This document shows positions 62,238 to 64,000 of a DNA stretch of 64,000 bases, piece after piece. The position numbers and the translations under genes are program-made. The notes under the pieces were generated by a model. That model was not told the origin of the DNA. It saw only the letters and a program-made list of their open reading frames with translations, and did no database searches. The first letter of the stretch is position 1. Each line of letters opens with the position of its first letter. Where the stretch lies: the NCBI RefSeq assembly GCF_021462265.1, contig NZ_JAJONF010000044.1, positions 1-64,000 of the forward strand, given 5' to 3'. The stretch comes from Streptomyces shenzhenensis (GTDB lineage: Bacteria > Actinomycetota > Actinomycetes > Streptomycetales > Streptomycetaceae).

Positions 62238-62891
62238 ATGACCCCGCCGGCCGCCACCCCCGCCTACCGCAGGCTGTCCGTCGAGGAGCGGCGCAGCCAG
62301 CTGCTCGACGCGGCTCTCTCCCTGTTCGCGCACCGGGTGCCCGAGGACGTCTCGCTCGACGACGTGGCGGAGGCGGCCGGGGTCTCCCGCCCCCTGGTGT
62401 ACCGCTACTTCCCCGGCGGCAAGCAGCAGCTCTACGAGGCCGCGCTCAGGTCTGCCGCCGAGGAGCTGGAGCACTGCTTCGACGAGCCGCGGGAGGGCCC
62501 TCTGCTCCCTCGTCTCTCCCGGGCCCTGGACCGCTACCTCGGCTTCGTCGACCAGCACGACGCCGGCTTCAGCGCCCTGCTCCAGGGCGGCAGCGTGGTG
62601 GAGACCTCGCGGACGACGGCGATCGTGGACGGCGTACGACGGGCCGCCGCGCAGCACATTCTCAGCCACCTGGACGTCGCCGCCCCGGGCCCCCGGCTGC
62701 GGATGACCGTCCGGATGTGGATCACCGCCGTCGAGGCGGCCTCCCTGATCTGGCTCGACGAGGACAAGCAGCCGCCCCCCGACGAGCTGCGGGACTGGCT
62801 GGTGGACCAGTTCGTCGCCGTGCTCAGCGTGACCGCGCGCCGTGACCCGCAGACCGCCGCCCTCGTCGACGCCCTCGCGGCGGATGGCTGA
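62238..62891 (+). CDS. TetR-family transcriptional regulator
   Basis: A 217-residue TetR protein with helix-turn-helix VSLDDVAEAAGVSRPLVYRYFP (about 37-58) after the usual RRSQLLDAALSLFA. The C-terminal ligand domain includes WITAVEAASLIWLDE. Target unknown. Its stop overlaps the next small gene by 8 bp. Confidence 0.92.
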   Translation: MTPPAATPAYRRLSVEERRSQLLDAALSLFAHRVPEDVSLDDVAEAAGVSRPLVYRYFPGGKQQLYEAALRSAAEELEHCFDEPREGPLLPRLSRALDRYLGFVDQHDAGFSALLQGGSVVETSRTTAIVDGVRRAAAQHILSHLDVAAPGPRLRMTVRMWITAVEAASLIWLDEDKQPPPDELRDWLVDQFVAVLSVTARRDPQTAALVDALAADG

Positions 62892-63183
62892 GACTGGTGC
62901 CGTGAAGAGTCAGGAGACCCCCTTCGAGGGCGGCCCCATGGACGGGCGGGTGCTTCCGGTGCTGCTCGGCATGACCGGCCACCCCCCGAAGACGTACCGC
63001 ATCCCGGTCCCGGACCCGGCCGGCGGCCCGCCCACGGTCCTGGTCTACCGCCGCGTGTCCCGGGGGCAGCACCGGCGCCTGGGACTGTCCCAGGGCTGGA
63101 AGTACGTGTACGACCCGACGGGCAGGGGCGACGGCGGGGGACCGAGGTGGCCCTGGGCGAGGTCGGGCGACACCAACGGGTGA
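62884..63183 (+). CDS. Small protein of unknown function
   Basis: A 99-residue protein from ATG 62884, overlapping the TetR stop; GTG 62902 (VKSQETPFEGG) is an alternative start. The hallmark is FEGGPMDGRVLPVLLGMTGH and VYRRVSRGQHRRLGLSQGWK, a conserved Streptomyces small-protein type whose function I do not know. Translational coupling with the TetR gene suggests a shared transcript. Confidence 0.75.
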   Translation: MAETGAVKSQETPFEGGPMDGRVLPVLLGMTGHPPKTYRIPVPDPAGGPPTVLVYRRVSRGQHRRLGLSQGWKYVYDPTGRGDGGGPRWPWARSGDTNG

Positions 63184-63297
63184 CGTGATTGGGCCGCATC
63201 GCGCACATGCACCGCGCGGACCGCACGTACACATCTGATAATCACGTGATCATCGCGATGTGGAACGGAGAGACCGTCCCGCATCGGAGGTGATGAC

Positions 63298-64000
63298 GTG
63301 TCCGGAAGGTACCTGCGAGTGGCCTGCACGGCCGCGGTGGCGGCGGCCCAGGCCGTTCTCGCGCCGCTGCCCGCACTCGCCGCCCCCGCCCCCGGCCCCG
63401 AGCGGCCGGTCGCCGAGTTGCTGACGGACCTTCAGCAGGCCTACCGGCAGGCCGAACAGGCCACCGAGACCTACAACGCGACGGCGGAACGGCTGCAGCG
63501 CCAGCGCGCCGAGGTGACCCGCCTGGACGGCGAGCTGACCATCGCCCGGCGCTCCCTGCACACCAGCAGGACCGAGGCCGGCCGGCTGGCCCGGGCGCAG
63601 TACCAGAACGCCGGCGGGATCTCCCCGTACGTACGGCTGCTGCTCGCCCGTGACCCGCAGCACGCGCTCGACGAGGGTCATGTCATCGGCGAACTGGCGC
63701 GCGAGCGGGCGAAGACGGTGGGCCGCCTGGCGGACGACGAACGCAGACAGGCCGACCTGGCCCGCCGGGCCCGCACGGCGCTCGACACCCAGCTCACCCT
63801 CGCCGAGAAGCAGCGGAAACAGCGCGACGAGGTCCGCACCCGCCTCTCCGACGTGGAGCGCATGCTCGCGTCCCTCACCGCGGACCAGCTCACGGCGCTC
63901 GCCGGCCTGGAGAAGGACAACACGGCCGACGCCCAGCGGAGACTCACCACGTCCGGCGCCCTGGGCAGCGCCACGCCACCCCCCTCCCCGGAAGGCGACC
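63298..64000 (+). CDS. Secreted coiled-coil cell-wall protein, NlpC/P60-type N-terminal part (truncated by window)
   Basis: The frame opens at GTG 63298, which has a GGAGGTGAT site, and runs to the window edge, so only the first 234 codons are visible. A signal peptide (LRVACTAAVAAAQAVLAPLP, cut near ALA-AP at about 28) precedes long coiled coils (LLTDLQQAYRQAEQATETYN, ELARERAKTVGRLADDERRQ). This layout is typical of Streptomyces NlpC/P60 peptidoglycan hydrolases of the RipA type; the catalytic domain would lie beyond the window. Upstream are nested palindromes (ATCACGTGAT at 63241-63250, CATCGCGATG at 63251-63260). Confidence 0.8.
   Translation, partial: MSGRYLRVACTAAVAAAQAVLAPLPALAAPAPGPERPVAELLTDLQQAYRQAEQATETYNATAERLQRQRAEVTRLDGELTIARRSLHTSRTEAGRLARAQYQNAGGISPYVRLLLARDPQHALDEGHVIGELARERAKTVGRLADDERRQADLARRARTALDTQLTLAEKQRKQRDEVRTRLSDVERMLASLTADQLTALAGLEKDNTADAQRRLTTSGALGSATPPPSPEGD

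Noticed and set aside
61440..62669. Long minus-strand frame antisense to the PH-like and TetR genes
   Set aside because: An artefact of high GC; both plus-strand genes have clear domains and starts.

Overview
The window reads as a single piece of Streptomyces chromosome. GC is very high, codons end almost always in G or C, and GTG and TTG starts with 4-base stop/start overlaps are common. It carries actinomycete hallmarks: a WhiB-like protein, a SigB-type sigma factor beside an RsbW-like kinase, nickel superoxide dismutase, the fused 2-oxoglutarate decarboxylase Kgd, an HspR-type operator before lon, and a conservon. Gene order broadly recalls the S. coelicolor region from wblE/sigH through sodN, kgd and lon; that comparison is from memory and was not computed.

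Layout. 0-10 kb: a gene-free leader with two DasR-like operators, a PdtaS-type histidine kinase, wblE, a lipid kinase, sigH with its RsbW-like partner, a UBP zinc finger, a Na+/H+ antiporter, a PLP deaminase and an amidase. 10-12.8 kb: a Family 2B encapsulin shell gene with an inserted cyclic-nucleotide-binding domain, followed by a polyprenyl diphosphate synthase, its probable cargo. 12.8-19.7 kb: small metabolic and VOC genes, an AraC regulator, a phosphate permease + small membrane protein + PPK2 operon, a MATE exporter and a GNAT. 19.8-25.9 kb: an accessory island bounded by a degenerate 60-bp direct repeat, holding a NUDIX protein, an ASCH protein, a stand-alone class I aminoacyl-tRNA-synthetase-like enzyme, an RsbW-like ATPase, an XRE regulator and a methyltransferase, with decayed ORFs in two stretches. 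25.9-36.4 kb: sodN/sodX, a CGNR regulator, a methyltransferase, a polar amino-acid ABC transporter, malic enzyme, an oxidoreductase, and a PadR + DUF4097 pair with a palindromic operator. 37.5-40.5 kb: a RiPP-like locus, a 73-residue FxsA-type precursor with the unusual C-terminus FNNAF and a radical SAM/SPASM enzyme fused to a HExxH domain. 40.7-55.3 kb: 29-bp tandem repeats, kgd, a two-component system, a spermidine-synthase-like protein, a rhomboid-like protein, a GNAT, lon under a HAIR operator, a 168-bp palindromic MITE-like element abutting a GH25 lysozyme gene, a MarR regulator and a PP2C-like phosphatase. 55.7-61.5 kb: a complete conservon (NIT/HAMP sensor kinase, roadblock, DUF742, small GTPase) plus a StyA-like flavoprotein. 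61.6-64 kb: a PH-like membrane protein, a TetR regulator, a small protein and the 5' part of a secreted coiled-coil cell-wall protein cut by the window edge.

The loci most worth experiment are the encapsulin/prenyl synthase pair, the variant FxsA/FxsB locus and the aaRS-like island. Function calls rest on motifs read by eye; no database search was run.
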